A DNA stretch of 64,000 nt, taken from NCBI RefSeq assembly GCF_011089895.1, contig NZ_JAANAT010000001.1, positions 558,001-622,000 on the forward strand, read 5' to 3'. Position numbers and translations under genes: made by a program. Shown here piece after piece: positions 1-9,399 of this stretch. This DNA is from Mucilaginibacter inviolabilis (GTDB lineage Bacteria > Bacteroidota > Bacteroidia > Sphingobacteriales > Sphingobacteriaceae). Under the pieces are notes generated by a model. It was not told where the DNA came from, did no database searches, and was given only the letters and a program-made list of their open reading frames with translations. How positions within the stretch are numbered: the stretch's first letter is position 1; every line of letters begins with the position of its first letter.

Positions 1-295
1 AAAGCTACTGCTTATGGAAATCTTATCCGTGGTCAAGGATCCTGAGCTCGATCTGAATGTTGTTGACCTCGGGCTGATCTATGGTTTTTCCTTTGATGTG
101 AAAGAGAGAAAGATCAGCATTCTGATGACATTATCCACACCGGCATGCCCGGCGGGTGATTACATTCGTTCGGCAGTTGAAATGAGCGCAGCCAAAGCCT
201 TTCCCGCTTTCACGATTGCTGTCGAGATCACTTTTAACCCAGCCTGGTCAGCGGATATGATCAGTGAAATGGGACGGCGGGAACTGGGTTGGTGA
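1..295 (+). CDS. MIP18/DUF59-family Fe-S assembly protein (5' end probably outside window)
   Basis: Small acidic protein of the MIP18 (DUF59, SufT/PaaD-like) family, which helps mature iron-sulfur proteins. The family signature is visible as VKDPELDLNVVDLGLIYG near the N-terminus, followed by the conserved threonine-rich strand and the Cys of TPACPAGD. The first ATG is at 14, but the frame is open to base 1 (K-L-L-L before the Met), and family members usually have 10-20 more residues before the DPE motif. The true start therefore probably lies upstream of the window. It converges on nrdJ across a shared terminator. Family assignment is good; the specific client protein cannot be told. Confidence 0.8.
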   Translation, partial: KLLLMEILSVVKDPELDLNVVDLGLIYGFSFDVKERKISILMTLSTPACPAGDYIRSAVEMSAAKAFPAFTIAVEITFNPAWSADMISEMGRRELGW

Positions 296-317
296 GGTGA
301 ATTGAAGCTTTTTATGA

Positions 318-350
318 AGAGCCTGCCGGAAAATCCAGCAGGCTCTCTTT
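318..350. terminator. Bidirectional intrinsic terminator between MIP18 gene and nrdJ
   Basis: Inverted repeat AGAGCCTGC (318-326) / GCAGGCTCT (338-346) with an 11-nt loop, followed on the plus strand by a short T-rich run. It lies between two convergent genes and overlaps neither. Confidence 0.7.
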
Positions 351-352
351 GC

Positions 353-2893
353 TTAGCCGCATTTCGAAGAGCCGCAATCCTTACAGGTAAGGCAGCCCTC
401 CTGGTAATGGATATTGGTAGACTGACAGGTCGCGCATCGCTGTTTTCGCGCCTGGGTGCCATCAGGGATATATTTTTTTAGCGCCCGTGCCACACCGTTC
501 TTCCAGGTATTGATGGCTTCATCCAACTGCAGGCTGCTGACCAGGTCAACGACCTTTTCAATGGGCATACCATGACGTAGGGTGCCGGAGATCAGTTTGG
601 CATAATTCCAGTACTCCGGGTTAAACTTATAGGATAAACCTTCGATCGTAGTTTTATGGCCGTGGCGGTTTTTGTATTGAAAATCGTAACGCGATGTCCC
701 TTCCGGATCCCTGCTTTTAAGAATCAGCCCTTCATTTACCCATTTCGGTATCAACAGGCCGTTTTCATCATCTGCAAGCCCGGTGAAGATCTCATAAGGT
801 TTCCCTTCGATCAAGCCGATAAACGCTATCCATTTATCCTTGCTGTTCTGGAAGCGGACGATCTCGGCGTCCAGTATTGGCGGCCGGGTAGTCGTAAAGC
901 TGATCATATCCGGATTTGTTTCAGTGGCGGTATTGGCTACCAGTACACCTGAACGGCAACCGTCACGGTAAACGGTCACACCTTTGCAACCAGCTTCCCA
1001 GGCGGCCATATATAACTGACTGACAAGATCTTCTGAAACATCAGCCGGCATATTTATGGTCACGCTGATCGAATGATCGACCCATTTTTGTATGGCCCCC
1101 TGCATTTCTACTTTTTTAAGATAATCAACGTCATTAGCAGTCGCTTTATAATAGGGCGAACGTGCTACCAGTTCCTCCAGTTCCTGCAGCGAATAATCCC
1201 TGTTCGTATCATAGCCGTTGACGGTCATCCATTGTCGGAACCTGTGATGAAAAACCACGTACTCTTCCCAGGAATCCCCGACCTGGTCTACAAAATCCAC
1301 GCGGGCATTCTGGTCGCCCGGATTGACCTTCCGGCGTCGCTTGTAAACCGGCATGAACACCGGTTCGATACCCGAACTGGTCTGTGACATCAGGCTCGTC
1401 GTCCCGGTGGGCGCTATCGTTAGTAAGGCGATATTACGACGCCCGTATTCCTGCATCTCGTAAAACAACTCCGGATCCGCCTCTTTTAAGCGCAGGATAA
1501 ATGGATTTTCCTTTTCCTTTCCGGCTTCGAAAATAGGGAATGCCCCCCGGGATTTAGCCATCGTTACGGAAGCCCGGTAGGCTTCCAGGGCCACGGTTTG
1601 ATGTACCTTAACGGCGAACGCCGTTCCTTCCTCACTGCCATCGCGTAGTCCCAAAGCGGCAAGCATATCGCCTTCGGCAGTGATACCAATTCCTGTGCGA
1701 CGGCCCTCCAAGGCTTTTTTCCTTATATTCAGCCATAGATGCTTTTCTATACGCTTCAGTTCGGCATCCTCCGGATCTTTATCGATCTTTTGCAAAATAA
1801 CTTCTATCTTTTCCAGTTCAAGGTCGATAATATCATCCATCAGGCGCTGGGCAGCATGTATATGTTTCCGGAATAGTTCCCAGTCAAAACGGGCTTCGGC
1901 CGTAAATGGCTGATCTATATAACTGAATAAATTGATCGCCAGCAGGCGGCAGGAATCATAGGGGCACAAGGGAATTTCGCCGCATGGATTGGTCGATATC
2001 GTCGCAAAGCCCAGGTCCGCGTAGCAATCGGGCAGTGATTCGCGGATTATGGTATCCCAGAACAACACGCCGGGTTCGGCGGACTTCCAGGCATTGTGAA
2101 TGATCTTGCTCCAAAGCTGCGCCGGGTCAATATCCTGTTCATAGAGCGGCTCATCACTGTTTACCGGGTACCGCTGTCGGTAGGGCAGCCCCGTTTTTAC
2201 GGCCTGCATAAAATCATCGTCGAGACGGACCGAAATATTAGCCCCGGTAACCTTACCCTGATCCAGTTTCGCATCAATAAAGTCTCCTGCATCGGGGTGA
2301 CGGATAGCAATGGATAACATCAGCGCACCACGTCTCCCATCCTGGGCCACCTCACGGGTAGAATTAGAGAAGCGTTCCATGAATGGGACAATGCCCGTGG
2401 AGGTCAGCGCAGAATTTTTTACGGGAGATCCCTTTGGCCGGATATAGGACAGGTCATGGCCCACACCGCCCCGTCTTTTCATCAATTGCACCTGTTCCTG
2501 GTCGGTTTTCATGATCCCGCCATAAGAGTCGGCATGCCCGTTCTGGCCGATCACAAAGCAATTGGAAAGGGAGGCGATCTGGTAAGGGTTACCGATACCG
2601 GTCATCGGACTTCCCTGGGGAATCAGATATCTGAAATCCCGGATCAACTCATATATTTCACCGGCATTCATCGGTGCGGCATAGCGCTGTTCGATCCGCG
2701 CGATCTCACCCGCGATCCGGCGGTGCATGTCGTCGGGAGAGCTTTCAAAAATATTGCCGAAAGAATCTTTCAGCGCATATTTGCTTACCCAGACCCTGGC
2801 CGCCAGATCATCCCCATCAAAATAGGCGAGCGACCTTTCGTAAGCCTCGTCAGCGGTATAGGTTTGCGTGGCAGGGGTTTGTACAGTTTCCAT
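353..2893 (-). CDS. nrdJ: Adenosylcobalamin-dependent (class II) ribonucleoside-diphosphate reductase
   Basis: Makes deoxyribonucleotides with a B12-generated radical, so it needs no oxygen. The alpha-barrel motifs are visible: LSNCFVIG with the first redox Cys, the substrate-loop NPCGEIPL, and a Cys-rich tail (CATC...CLTCKDC...C) of zinc-ribbon / reductant type. The open frame extends to 2947, but METVQTP at 2893 is the more natural start, giving 846 residues, within the usual range for NrdJ. It lies 108 bp downstream of nosY on the same strand, so it may be read through from the nos operon. I see no cobalamin riboswitch or Fix-type box in the gap. An oxygen-independent reductase fits the low-oxygen theme of the window. 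Confidence 0.93.
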   Translation of the reverse strand: METVQTPATQTYTADEAYERSLAYFDGDDLAARVWVSKYALKDSFGNIFESSPDDMHRRIAGEIARIEQRYAAPMNAGEIYELIRDFRYLIPQGSPMTGIGNPYQIASLSNCFVIGQNGHADSYGGIMKTDQEQVQLMKRRGGVGHDLSYIRPKGSPVKNSALTSTGIVPFMERFSNSTREVAQDGRRGALMLSIAIRHPDAGDFIDAKLDQGKVTGANISVRLDDDFMQAVKTGLPYRQRYPVNSDEPLYEQDIDPAQLWSKIIHNAWKSAEPGVLFWDTIIRESLPDCYADLGFATISTNPCGEIPLCPYDSCRLLAINLFSYIDQPFTAEARFDWELFRKHIHAAQRLMDDIIDLELEKIEVILQKIDKDPEDAELKRIEKHLWLNIRKKALEGRRTGIGITAEGDMLAALGLRDGSEEGTAFAVKVHQTVALEAYRASVTMAKSRGAFPIFEAGKEKENPFILRLKEADPELFYEMQEYGRRNIALLTIAPTGTTSLMSQTSSGIEPVFMPVYKRRRKVNPGDQNARVDFVDQVGDSWEEYVVFHHRFRQWMTVNGYDTNRDYSLQELEELVARSPYYKATANDVDYLKKVEMQGAIQKWVDHSISVTINMPADVSEDLVSQLYMAAWEAGCKGVTVYRDGCRSGVLVANTATETNPDMISFTTTRPPILDAEIVRFQNSKDKWIAFIGLIEGKPYEIFTGLADDENGLLIPKWVNEGLILKSRDPEGTSRYDFQYKNRHGHKTTIEGLSYKFNPEYWNYAKLISGTLRHGMPIEKVVDLVSSLQLDEAINTWKNGVARALKKYIPDGTQARKQRCATCQSTNIHYQEGCLTCKDCGSSKCG

Positions 2894-3001
2894 GGTGAGA
2901 TCAATTAAGTTTATCGGTTTTGTTATGCCATGAGCAGAAAAAGCCACCCGGTGAGGCGTCCGTTTTCTGGTTTCAGCAGGGCCAATTCATGATTAGTATT
3001 T

Positions 3002-3769
3002 TTAAAGGTCTTTTCTGTCAAATTTTCGCATGGCATACCATAAAGGTAAAATCACCCACAGGCTCATGCACGCGACACTGTAAAGGCTGCCGAACACTGA
3101 ACCCATAAACTCTTTAAACAAGGCGCCGGAATAACCCATCATAACTGCAACGTCCAGCTGTAGAAGCACCAGGATACGGCCCAGGTCGACCGGATTCAGG
3201 GAAACCATGCCCAATAGCGGTTTATCGATTGGATAATCACTGAAGGAGTAAATAAAGGACAAGAGTAAGCCATCAAACAACAGCGTAAAAAACAAAGCAG
3301 TGATGATAGCTGCACCAATGCCCTTGGTCTTATCTTTAAAGACCACGAAGATCGCCAGCGCAAGCCCAGTAAATATGAGGGTCAGGAACAAGCCGCTCAA
3401 CAAGAGCGTGAGTGATGCCGGACTGTAATTTAAAAAGATCACCGGCAAGCCGACCCCCAAGAGGTATGCCATGGCTAATGCTAAGGCAACCCCTGTGAAT
3501 TCCGCAATCAGCATAATCCGCCGCTTGATCGGATGCGCCAGCAGCAGTTCCGTAAATTCAACGGAATTGAAGAGGTAGATCGTTGCAAATAATATACTGA
3601 TGATCGGAACGAACAGCAGGGTAATGTTGAGTAAGCTCAGCAGGCCTTTGGAAGAATTGCCGCTCATGCTCAGCACGCTCACTGCCAGAACAGCGAGGAT
3701 CAGGGTATAAACCAGGATCGTTTTGTTCCGGAGCAGGTCCAGCAATACATATTTGATGATCGTTCTCAT
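3002..3769 (-). CDS. nosY: NosY-type ABC transporter permease
   Basis: Integral membrane permease of 255 residues with about six hydrophobic segments. It is the membrane partner of NosF in the NosDFY complex, which delivers copper and/or sulfur for the CuZ centre of N2O reductase. The cytoplasmic loop LLAHPIKRRIMLIAEF resembles the ABC-2 coupling region. It overlaps nosF by 4 bp (ATGA), showing translational coupling, and is the last gene of the nos cluster. Function rests on family similarity and on its place in the operon. Confidence 0.88.
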   Translation of the reverse strand: MRTIIKYVLLDLLRNKTILVYTLILAVLAVSVLSMSGNSSKGLLSLLNITLLFVPIISILFATIYLFNSVEFTELLLAHPIKRRIMLIAEFTGVALALAMAYLLGVGLPVIFLNYSPASLTLLLSGLFLTLIFTGLALAIFVVFKDKTKGIGAAIITALFFTLLFDGLLLSFIYSFSDYPIDKPLLGMVSLNPVDLGRILVLLQLDVAVMMGYSGALFKEFMGSVFGSLYSVACMSLWVILPLWYAMRKFDRKDL

Positions 3770-4494
3770 ACGCTGAAATGTTGGTCGATAAAATCTTTTT
3801 GCATAATGGTAGCGATCACTTTGTTCAGTTTTTGTTCGCCGGTAGCCATTTTCAGTTCCTCCACATCCTTGTAAAAGACAAGTTTGCCGTCCTGCAGGTA
3901 AACGACATGGCTGGTGATCTCATCCAGGTCACTTAAAACGTGCGAGGTGATCAGGATCAGTTTGCCTTTATTTCTTTCCTTTACGATCTTGTCTTTAAGA
4001 AGTTCACTGGCCAGCGGGTCAAGACCTGCGGTCGGTTCATCCAGGATCAGTATATCGGGCTTAAACAGAAAGGCCAGACAGGCGCTGACCTTTTGCCGGG
4101 TGCCACCCGAAAGGCTGCGCATAGTTTTATGCTGTATAGTCCGCAGTTCAAAGCTTTCCATCAATTCCTCGTCATGATCGCGGTGGTCTTTGCGAATTTC
4201 TTTAAGCATATCGATCACCTGTTTGATCGTCATATTTTCAGGATACCTTCCGATCTGGGGCATATAACCAATACGGGAACGGTAAGCAAAATCCTGTTTT
4301 ACCAGTGTACCGTTAATGGCGATCGACCCGCTTTCAGGTATCACCAGGCCCAGGATCGATTTAATGAGTGTCGTTTTACCGGAGCCGTTCGGGCCCAGGA
4401 GCGATACGGTGTTCCCTCGCTCCAGTTCCAGACTGAGGTCATCCAGCGCTTTGAAATTACCGAAGGATTTGCTGAGGTTATTGATTGAGATCAT
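3766..4494 (-). CDS. nosF: NosF-type ABC transporter ATPase
   Basis: ATP-binding subunit of the NosDFY maturation complex. Walker A GPNGSGKTT (about residue 35), Q-loop region IGYMPQ, signature LSGGTRQK, and Walker B ILILDEPTAGLDP are all intact. It sits between nosD and nosY with 4-bp overlaps on both sides. The 242-residue length fits the family. Confidence 0.92.
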   Translation of the reverse strand: MISINNLSKSFGNFKALDDLSLELERGNTVSLLGPNGSGKTTLIKSILGLVIPESGSIAINGTLVKQDFAYRSRIGYMPQIGRYPENMTIKQVIDMLKEIRKDHRDHDEELMESFELRTIQHKTMRSLSGGTRQKVSACLAFLFKPDILILDEPTAGLDPLASELLKDKIVKERNKGKLILITSHVLSDLDEITSHVVYLQDGKLVFYKDVEELKMATGEQKLNKVIATIMQKDFIDQHFSV

Positions 4495-5729
4495 AATGTT
4501 ATTTTTTTCATAAGCGGCTCATTGTCCCTTAATTTATCGGGAATAACGGTCGGCATGACTTTCTCCACCTGATCCATGATGTCACTTAACAGACTGTGGT
4601 AAAGGATCATAGTGACGGGGATCTTTTCGGTGATCACGGAGTACACACTGACCGGGTAGTAAGGCACGTCACCTACCTGGTTCCGGTTCAGATCATAGCC
4701 ATCGTATTTATCCCAGTAATTCCTGTTAAACGTATTGAGCATCATCGTGCCATTGGTGGCCACATCAAAGGAGTTACCGATAAAATTATTGGCGGTAAAA
4801 TCACTGCCACTACAGCTGGCCTGAACCCTTGCTGCCCAGCCATTTTCCTGAAAAAGATTGCGTTTAACTTCGACACGGGTCGTACTCTCCATGTGCAGGC
4901 CGATCGTGTTTTTGACGAACCGGTTATGTTCAATATAACTATCAGTTATCTCTTTCAACAGCAGGCCATACGACGAATCCCCCCAATTATGCAGAAAAAG
5001 ATTGTCGCGCATGATTACACCCTTGGAGTACATGACCGCCACGCCCGCGCCATTATCCTGAAATACGTTTTGTGTGTAGGTATCGTGATGGGAGAACATG
5101 AAATGCAGCCCATAGCGTGCATTCCTAAAAGAACGGTTACCACGGATATAGGATTCAGTTACAAACTCGAAATAGATCCCGTCACGCTGTCCCGAAATGG
5201 TGTTTCGCTCAATGGTCAGGTGGTCGGACTTCCACGCGTGTATGCCGTTTCCGCCATTCACCTCGTCACTTATATCACAATGGATCAGATTTTTAACCAC
5301 CCGACATTGGGATGCATTCTGGAGATAAACGCCAAAAGTGTTGTTAAAGAAATGGTTATTGGAAATAGTGACGTTTTTTGCGCCTATTACTTTGATACCC
5401 GCCATATCCGTCAGGCTGGCTTTGCCTACATGCTGGAGCTGCAGGCCCGAGATCGAAACGCCGTCGGCTGTTACCAGAAGCAACTGATACCTGTTCTCCC
5501 CGTCAATATGGGGATAACCAGCACCGATCAAGGTCAGTTTCTTATCAATAGTAAGGTCGTGCTCGCGATATAGCCCTGCCTGTATAAGCAAAGTATCTCC
5601 CGCCGTTGCCCGCCCAATAGCCATGCGAAGGCTGTTCACGCCCGGCCTGACGCGGATCTCTGTACAATTGCCTTCCACAGCGGAAAGCAGCAGTATCCAT
5701 ATCCAGCATATACCAAAAGTGTGTTTCAT
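4491..5729 (-). CDS. nosD: NosD periplasmic copper-site maturation factor
   Basis: Right-handed beta-helix (CASH repeat) protein of 412 residues that works with NosFY in assembling the CuZ site of NosZ. A Sec signal peptide is visible (MKHTFGICWIWILLLSAVEG), then many repeats of the type N-x-[FI]-x-x-N, as in NNHFFNNTFGVYLQNAS. It overlaps nosF by 4 bp at its 3' end and touches nosL at its 5' end (1 bp). Family length and context agree. Confidence 0.92.
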   Translation of the reverse strand: MKHTFGICWIWILLLSAVEGNCTEIRVRPGVNSLRMAIGRATAGDTLLIQAGLYREHDLTIDKKLTLIGAGYPHIDGENRYQLLLVTADGVSISGLQLQHVGKASLTDMAGIKVIGAKNVTISNNHFFNNTFGVYLQNASQCRVVKNLIHCDISDEVNGGNGIHAWKSDHLTIERNTISGQRDGIYFEFVTESYIRGNRSFRNARYGLHFMFSHHDTYTQNVFQDNGAGVAVMYSKGVIMRDNLFLHNWGDSSYGLLLKEITDSYIEHNRFVKNTIGLHMESTTRVEVKRNLFQENGWAARVQASCSGSDFTANNFIGNSFDVATNGTMMLNTFNRNYWDKYDGYDLNRNQVGDVPYYPVSVYSVITEKIPVTMILYHSLLSDIMDQVEKVMPTVIPDKLRDNEPLMKKITL

Positions 5730-6154
5730 TATTCAAGGTCAGGCAGCGTAAGCAATTTTATTTCCGTTCCCGCATGGGTGGCAGCCGTTTTATCAGTGTA
5801 AGCGGCAAGATTGCCATTCATGGGGGAATGCAGGTTTTCATTCCGAATAAAAACCGCCCGGCGGGCATCTAAAAACGCCCCTCCGGGATGGTCAAAATCA
5901 GCCACATATATCTTCATGCCCGGATCATGGATATGTTCGTCCTTCAGATATTTTAACAGGCAGCCGAAATCATCAAACTTGTAAGCGCGCCCTTTACTGG
6001 TCAGCAGTTCAGCGCTAAAATGCATATCCACAATGGTCATACGGCAATGGGTGCAGCTGTCATGTCCGTAATTGACTGGCTCAAAACCAGGCTTGCAACC
6101 AGCAAGCAAGGCAAAGAACAGCGCGGTTTTGATAATGCTCAGTAGTTTTTTCAT
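5729..6154 (-). CDS. nosL: NosL copper chaperone lipoprotein
   Basis: Outer-membrane or periplasmic Cu(I) chaperone for NosZ maturation. ATG at 6154 is preferred over the longer frame to 6223 because it overlaps the stop of the upstream gene as ATGA and gives a clean lipoprotein signal (LLAGC, Cys about residue 20). The family signature CTHCRMTIVDMHFSAEL, with two Cys and a Met, is the likely copper site. Length is 141 residues. The missing nosR/nosG/nosH genes are not seen in this window. Confidence 0.9.
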   Translation of the reverse strand: MKKLLSIIKTALFFALLAGCKPGFEPVNYGHDSCTHCRMTIVDMHFSAELLTSKGRAYKFDDFGCLLKYLKDEHIHDPGMKIYVADFDHPGGAFLDARRAVFIRNENLHSPMNGNLAAYTDKTAATHAGTEIKLLTLPDLE

Positions 6155-6729
6155 TTGGTTACGCTTTTTTTCCATTCGTAAATTACCGCCGACACGAGGA
6201 TGACGCCAGCACAGATATAACACCAGCCCGCGACATCTGGCTGAGACAGCACTTCGAAATTCAGTAGTTTTTTGTAGCCGAACAATGGAGGCTGGTAAGA
6301 CATGCCCGGAACCTTGATCGGTGCCGCCGGATCCAGATTGTGTCCATAATTATATTCCCACTTATAAAAGTCATAAAATGAAAAAATGGCGATGAATGTG
6401 AATACACCGGTCCATAGGTAATAACCAATTTTCCTGTTGAGGACCAGGACAACCAGGCCCAATATCATAAAGACCATCATGGTCGTTGGCAGGAAAACAA
6501 ATTCTGGGAAGTCTTTTTTGTGAATCGTGCTCATACCGATATAATGGTTTAAGCCGTTGATAATATCGACATCGCCCTTTACATCATTGATCCATATCTT
6601 CATGGATAAACCGCCGGGGTATTGTGGTGCACGCAGGTCGATTCGCCACATGGGGAAAAACCACAACGACACTAATAACACAATTACGGCAATGATGCTT
6701 ATTTTTCCGGGATTAGTTAACTTTTTCAT
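6151..6729 (-). CDS. NosB-like membrane protein of clade II nos operons
   Basis: Membrane protein of about 192 residues from the start MKKLTNPGK at 6729. It has one N-terminal transmembrane segment, a periplasmic loop (WRIDLRAPQYPGGLSMKIW), and three more hydrophobic segments. I do not recognise catalytic residues. It lies directly downstream of nosZ, where clade II nos clusters carry the membrane gene nosB; size, topology and position match, so NosB-like is an inference from context. It is coupled to nosL by a 4-bp overlap and separated from nosZ by a terminator-like hairpin. Confidence 0.7.
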   Translation of the reverse strand: MKKLTNPGKISIIAVIVLLVSLWFFPMWRIDLRAPQYPGGLSMKIWINDVKGDVDIINGLNHYIGMSTIHKKDFPEFVFLPTTMMVFMILGLVVLVLNRKIGYYLWTGVFTFIAIFSFYDFYKWEYNYGHNLDPAAPIKVPGMSYQPPLFGYKKLLNFEVLSQPDVAGWCYICAGVILVSAVIYEWKKSVTK

Positions 6730-6740
6730 TTTCTGGCCTA

Positions 6741-6772
6741 TAAAAAAGGCAATGCCGCAATGCAGCATTGCC
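6741..6772 (-). terminator. Terminator-like hairpin inside the nos operon, just after nosZ
   Basis: GGCAATGC (6748-6755) pairs with GCATTGCC (6765-6772). On the minus strand the stem is followed by T6, the form of an intrinsic terminator. It begins 16 nt after the nosZ stop and ends 12 nt before the next start, so it probably lowers transcription of the maturation genes relative to nosZ. Confidence 0.7.
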
Positions 6773-6787
6773 CTCGATCAGTGTTAA

Positions 6788-8758
6788 TTATTTTGCGGCA
6801 GTTTCCGGTGCGGTAACGCCTGAACCGAATTTCAAGGGTACATTGGCGCCTTTAGCCGATACCCGGAGATAACCCGACATTTCCTGGTGCAAGGCAGAGC
6901 AGAAATCAGTACAATAGAAAGGATATATACCTTGTTTAACCGGAGTAAATTTGATGGTTTGGGTTTCTCCAGGCATGATCAGCAGGTCCACCGAAGAAGA
7001 ATTCTTGACGGCAAAACCATGCGGGATATCCCAATCCTGTTCCAGGTTGGTCACATGGAAGTAAACGTCGTCACCCACAAACACACCTTCAATATTATCC
7101 GGGGTCAGGTGCGACCTGATGGCGGTCATGTAGACATCTACCCGGTTTCCGTTGCGAACCACTTTCGTATTTTTCTCACCCATCGATACGAATTCATTAT
7201 GATTCTTATTGATGTCAAAGAATTTGACCTGTTTGTCTTTAATCATGCTTGCAGGAAGCCCCTGACCATAGTGCGGTTCGCCCGTAGTTGGAAAGTCCAG
7301 CAGCAGTTGCATCTTATCGCCAGTGATGTCATACAACTGGGCAGACTGGCATAATTCCGGCCCTGTCGGCAGATAGCGGTCCTTGGTAATCTTATTATAA
7401 GCCACCAGATATTTACCGTAAGGCTCACGGGTATCCCCGCCAGGGATCATGATGTGACCTACAGAATAATAGGTCGGTGCACGGTCCAGTACCTGCAGGT
7501 CGCTGATGCGCCATTTCACGACTTCTGATGAAAGGAACATCGACGTATAGGCATTGCCCTTACCATCGAATTCCGTGTGCAGCGGGCCTAAACCTGGTTT
7601 TTTTACTTCGCCATGTAAGGCTGCTTCATATTTGATGACGGGGATACCGTAGAAGTCCCCTTCAAAAGTTTTGTTTTTGATCGCAGCCTGGATTTTATCG
7701 AACGAGAACACCGGGATCAGCGCGGCCAGTTTACCGCTGCCAACAATATATTCACCGGTCGGGTCAACGTCCGCGCCGTGTGGAGATTTAGGACAAGGAA
7801 TCATATAGACCATATCCGGACAATCCTTAGGATCTAAAACCAGCACATCTTTTTCCATTACAGTAGAAGCTTTCTGTGTGTTTTCATCAAAAGTATTATG
7901 GGCATAAGAAGCTGGCAAGGTATGGCCTTTGCCGCTTTTGGCATATTCTTCGGCTTTCTTCCAGTTCACCGCCACGATGAAGTCTTTATCCTTTTGAGAA
8001 GCATTGACTTCCAGCATGGTATAAGCCTGTTCGGTATTATAGCAGGAAAAGAAAAACCAATCATGTGAAGGTCCTTTGCCCGCGTGACTCAGGTCCAGGT
8101 TCATACCTGGAAGAACGATCTGAAAGGCGATCTTCATGCGCCCGGTGTTCTTATCCACACTGATAAATGAGGCTGTACTTTTAAAGTTCTTTTTAAAGGA
8201 ACTGATCGGTACATCGGCATCACCCATCGGTACCGAAAAACGGGTACCTGCAACAATGTATTCTGTATTTTCCGTACAGAACGGCGAGGAGTGGTTACCC
8301 GCACTGTTCGGTATTTGGAGGATCTCCTGGGTACGGAAATTGGTCAGGTCGATCCTGGCAACCCTTGGTGTATTATTCGCATTAGCGAATAACCAGCGAC
8401 CGTCATGTTTACCATTGGTCTGCGACAACTCCAGGTGGTGTTGGTCATCCCAATCTACTTTACCATTGGTGGTATTCAGCATGGCTTTTGTTTCCTCGCT
8501 GTAACCATATCCGTTTTCCGGAAACACCGAAAACACAGGAATGGTTTTCAGCAACCTGCCAGAAGGCAGTCCGTAAACGGTAACATTTCCGCTAAAACCG
8601 CCGGAAACGAAATTATAGAACTCGTCATATTTGCCGGGTGCCACATAGACTTTTGAGGCCGCATCGCCGGAAACGGCAGAGTCAGCGGTTTTCATTTTAC
8701 AGCTATGTATGGTTGCCACAGCGGCAACTGTACATAGCGTTATCAAAGTTTTTTTCAT
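6788..8758 (-). CDS. nosZ: Nitrous oxide reductase, Sec-dependent (clade II) type
   Basis: Periplasmic copper enzyme reducing N2O to N2. N-terminal beta-propeller His motifs for CuZ are visible (DQHH, SHAGKGPSH, PHGADVDPTG, GPLHTEF), and the C-terminal cupredoxin domain carries the CuA signature C-x3-C-x3-H-x2-M in FYCTDFCSALHQEM. The N-terminus (MKKTLITL...IHSCK) is a Sec signal with no twin-arginine, as in clade II; the Cys suggests a lipoprotein, but His at -2 makes the lipobox atypical. Length is 656 residues. A cytochrome c gene lies 30 bp upstream and shares the promoter. Confidence 0.95.
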   Translation of the reverse strand: MKKTLITLCTVAAVATIHSCKMKTADSAVSGDAASKVYVAPGKYDEFYNFVSGGFSGNVTVYGLPSGRLLKTIPVFSVFPENGYGYSEETKAMLNTTNGKVDWDDQHHLELSQTNGKHDGRWLFANANNTPRVARIDLTNFRTQEILQIPNSAGNHSSPFCTENTEYIVAGTRFSVPMGDADVPISSFKKNFKSTASFISVDKNTGRMKIAFQIVLPGMNLDLSHAGKGPSHDWFFFSCYNTEQAYTMLEVNASQKDKDFIVAVNWKKAEEYAKSGKGHTLPASYAHNTFDENTQKASTVMEKDVLVLDPKDCPDMVYMIPCPKSPHGADVDPTGEYIVGSGKLAALIPVFSFDKIQAAIKNKTFEGDFYGIPVIKYEAALHGEVKKPGLGPLHTEFDGKGNAYTSMFLSSEVVKWRISDLQVLDRAPTYYSVGHIMIPGGDTREPYGKYLVAYNKITKDRYLPTGPELCQSAQLYDITGDKMQLLLDFPTTGEPHYGQGLPASMIKDKQVKFFDINKNHNEFVSMGEKNTKVVRNGNRVDVYMTAIRSHLTPDNIEGVFVGDDVYFHVTNLEQDWDIPHGFAVKNSSSVDLLIMPGETQTIKFTPVKQGIYPFYCTDFCSALHQEMSGYLRVSAKGANVPLKFGSGVTAPETAAK

Positions 8759-8788
8759 GATATAAATTGTATCGTTAGGTGAAAGGGT

Positions 8789-9292
8789 TTATTTTTTTCC
8801 GTCGTTATTACGCATGAATTCCAGAATGTGACGGGCATCATCATCGCTCAAATGCTGATTCGGCATGCGTACCATACATTTTTCGAGCAGTGCTTGTGCA
8901 TTCGGGTCTTTGTCGATCATTTCGTCTGTATTGGTTACGAAATTCATGATCCATTCCGGTTTGCGTCTGTCGGTCACCCCTTTCCAGCCCGGTCCAACCA
9001 ATTTCTCATCGGTAAGTTTATGACAGCTGCTGCACTTTACATCAAAGATAGACTTGCCCTGGCTGACCATGTTCTGATCCAACGGCGAGGTTAGTTTTAC
9101 ATCTGTAAATTTCCCCAAGCCCTTTTCGCTGGAAGAAGAAGCTGCCGCAGGCTTGTCGGACGCCGGCGCCGTCGTGGCATTGCTGGCGGATTCATCAGCT
9201 GATGCCCCGTTGCCAGGTCCACAGCTAAACATGAATAGCGACGTGATCACCGCTATTACTACTGTTGTCAAAGTGAGCTTTCTGTTCATCAT
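8789..9292 (-). CDS. Monoheme cytochrome c lipoprotein, probable electron donor to NosZ
   Basis: Predicted lipoprotein (lipobox SLFMFSC) with a low-complexity Ala/Ser linker (about residues 30-60), then one class I cytochrome c domain: heme site CSSCH, and a distal Met in KCMVRMPNQHLSDDD as axial ligand. It is the first gene of the nos operon and lies 30 bp from nosZ. Similar small cytochromes (NosC-type) feed electrons to NosZ in clade II clusters, so that role is inferred from context. Two adjacent ATG codons (9292, 9289) are possible starts. Confidence 0.85.
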   Translation of the reverse strand: MMNRKLTLTTVVIAVITSLFMFSCGPGNGASADESASNATTAPASDKPAAASSSSEKGLGKFTDVKLTSPLDQNMVSQGKSIFDVKCSSCHKLTDEKLVGPGWKGVTDRRKPEWIMNFVTNTDEMIDKDPNAQALLEKCMVRMPNQHLSDDDARHILEFMRNNDGKK

Positions 9293-9399
9293 TTCGTTTT
9301 ATGAATTGTTTGTGGTAAAGGCTTCAATTTTTAAGCGGTATCACGCAGCTCATTGTAAACTACGGCGCCTAGCGATCAAGACCCATTAATTATTTAAGA

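Noticed and set aside
2894..3001. Cobalamin riboswitch upstream of nrdJ
   Set aside because: The 108-bp gap is too short for the known aptamer and I see none of its conserved boxes.
4596..5573. Plus-strand open frame of 325 codons
   Set aside because: Lies opposite nosD, has no family motif, and nosD itself has a signal peptide, repeats and operon overlaps.
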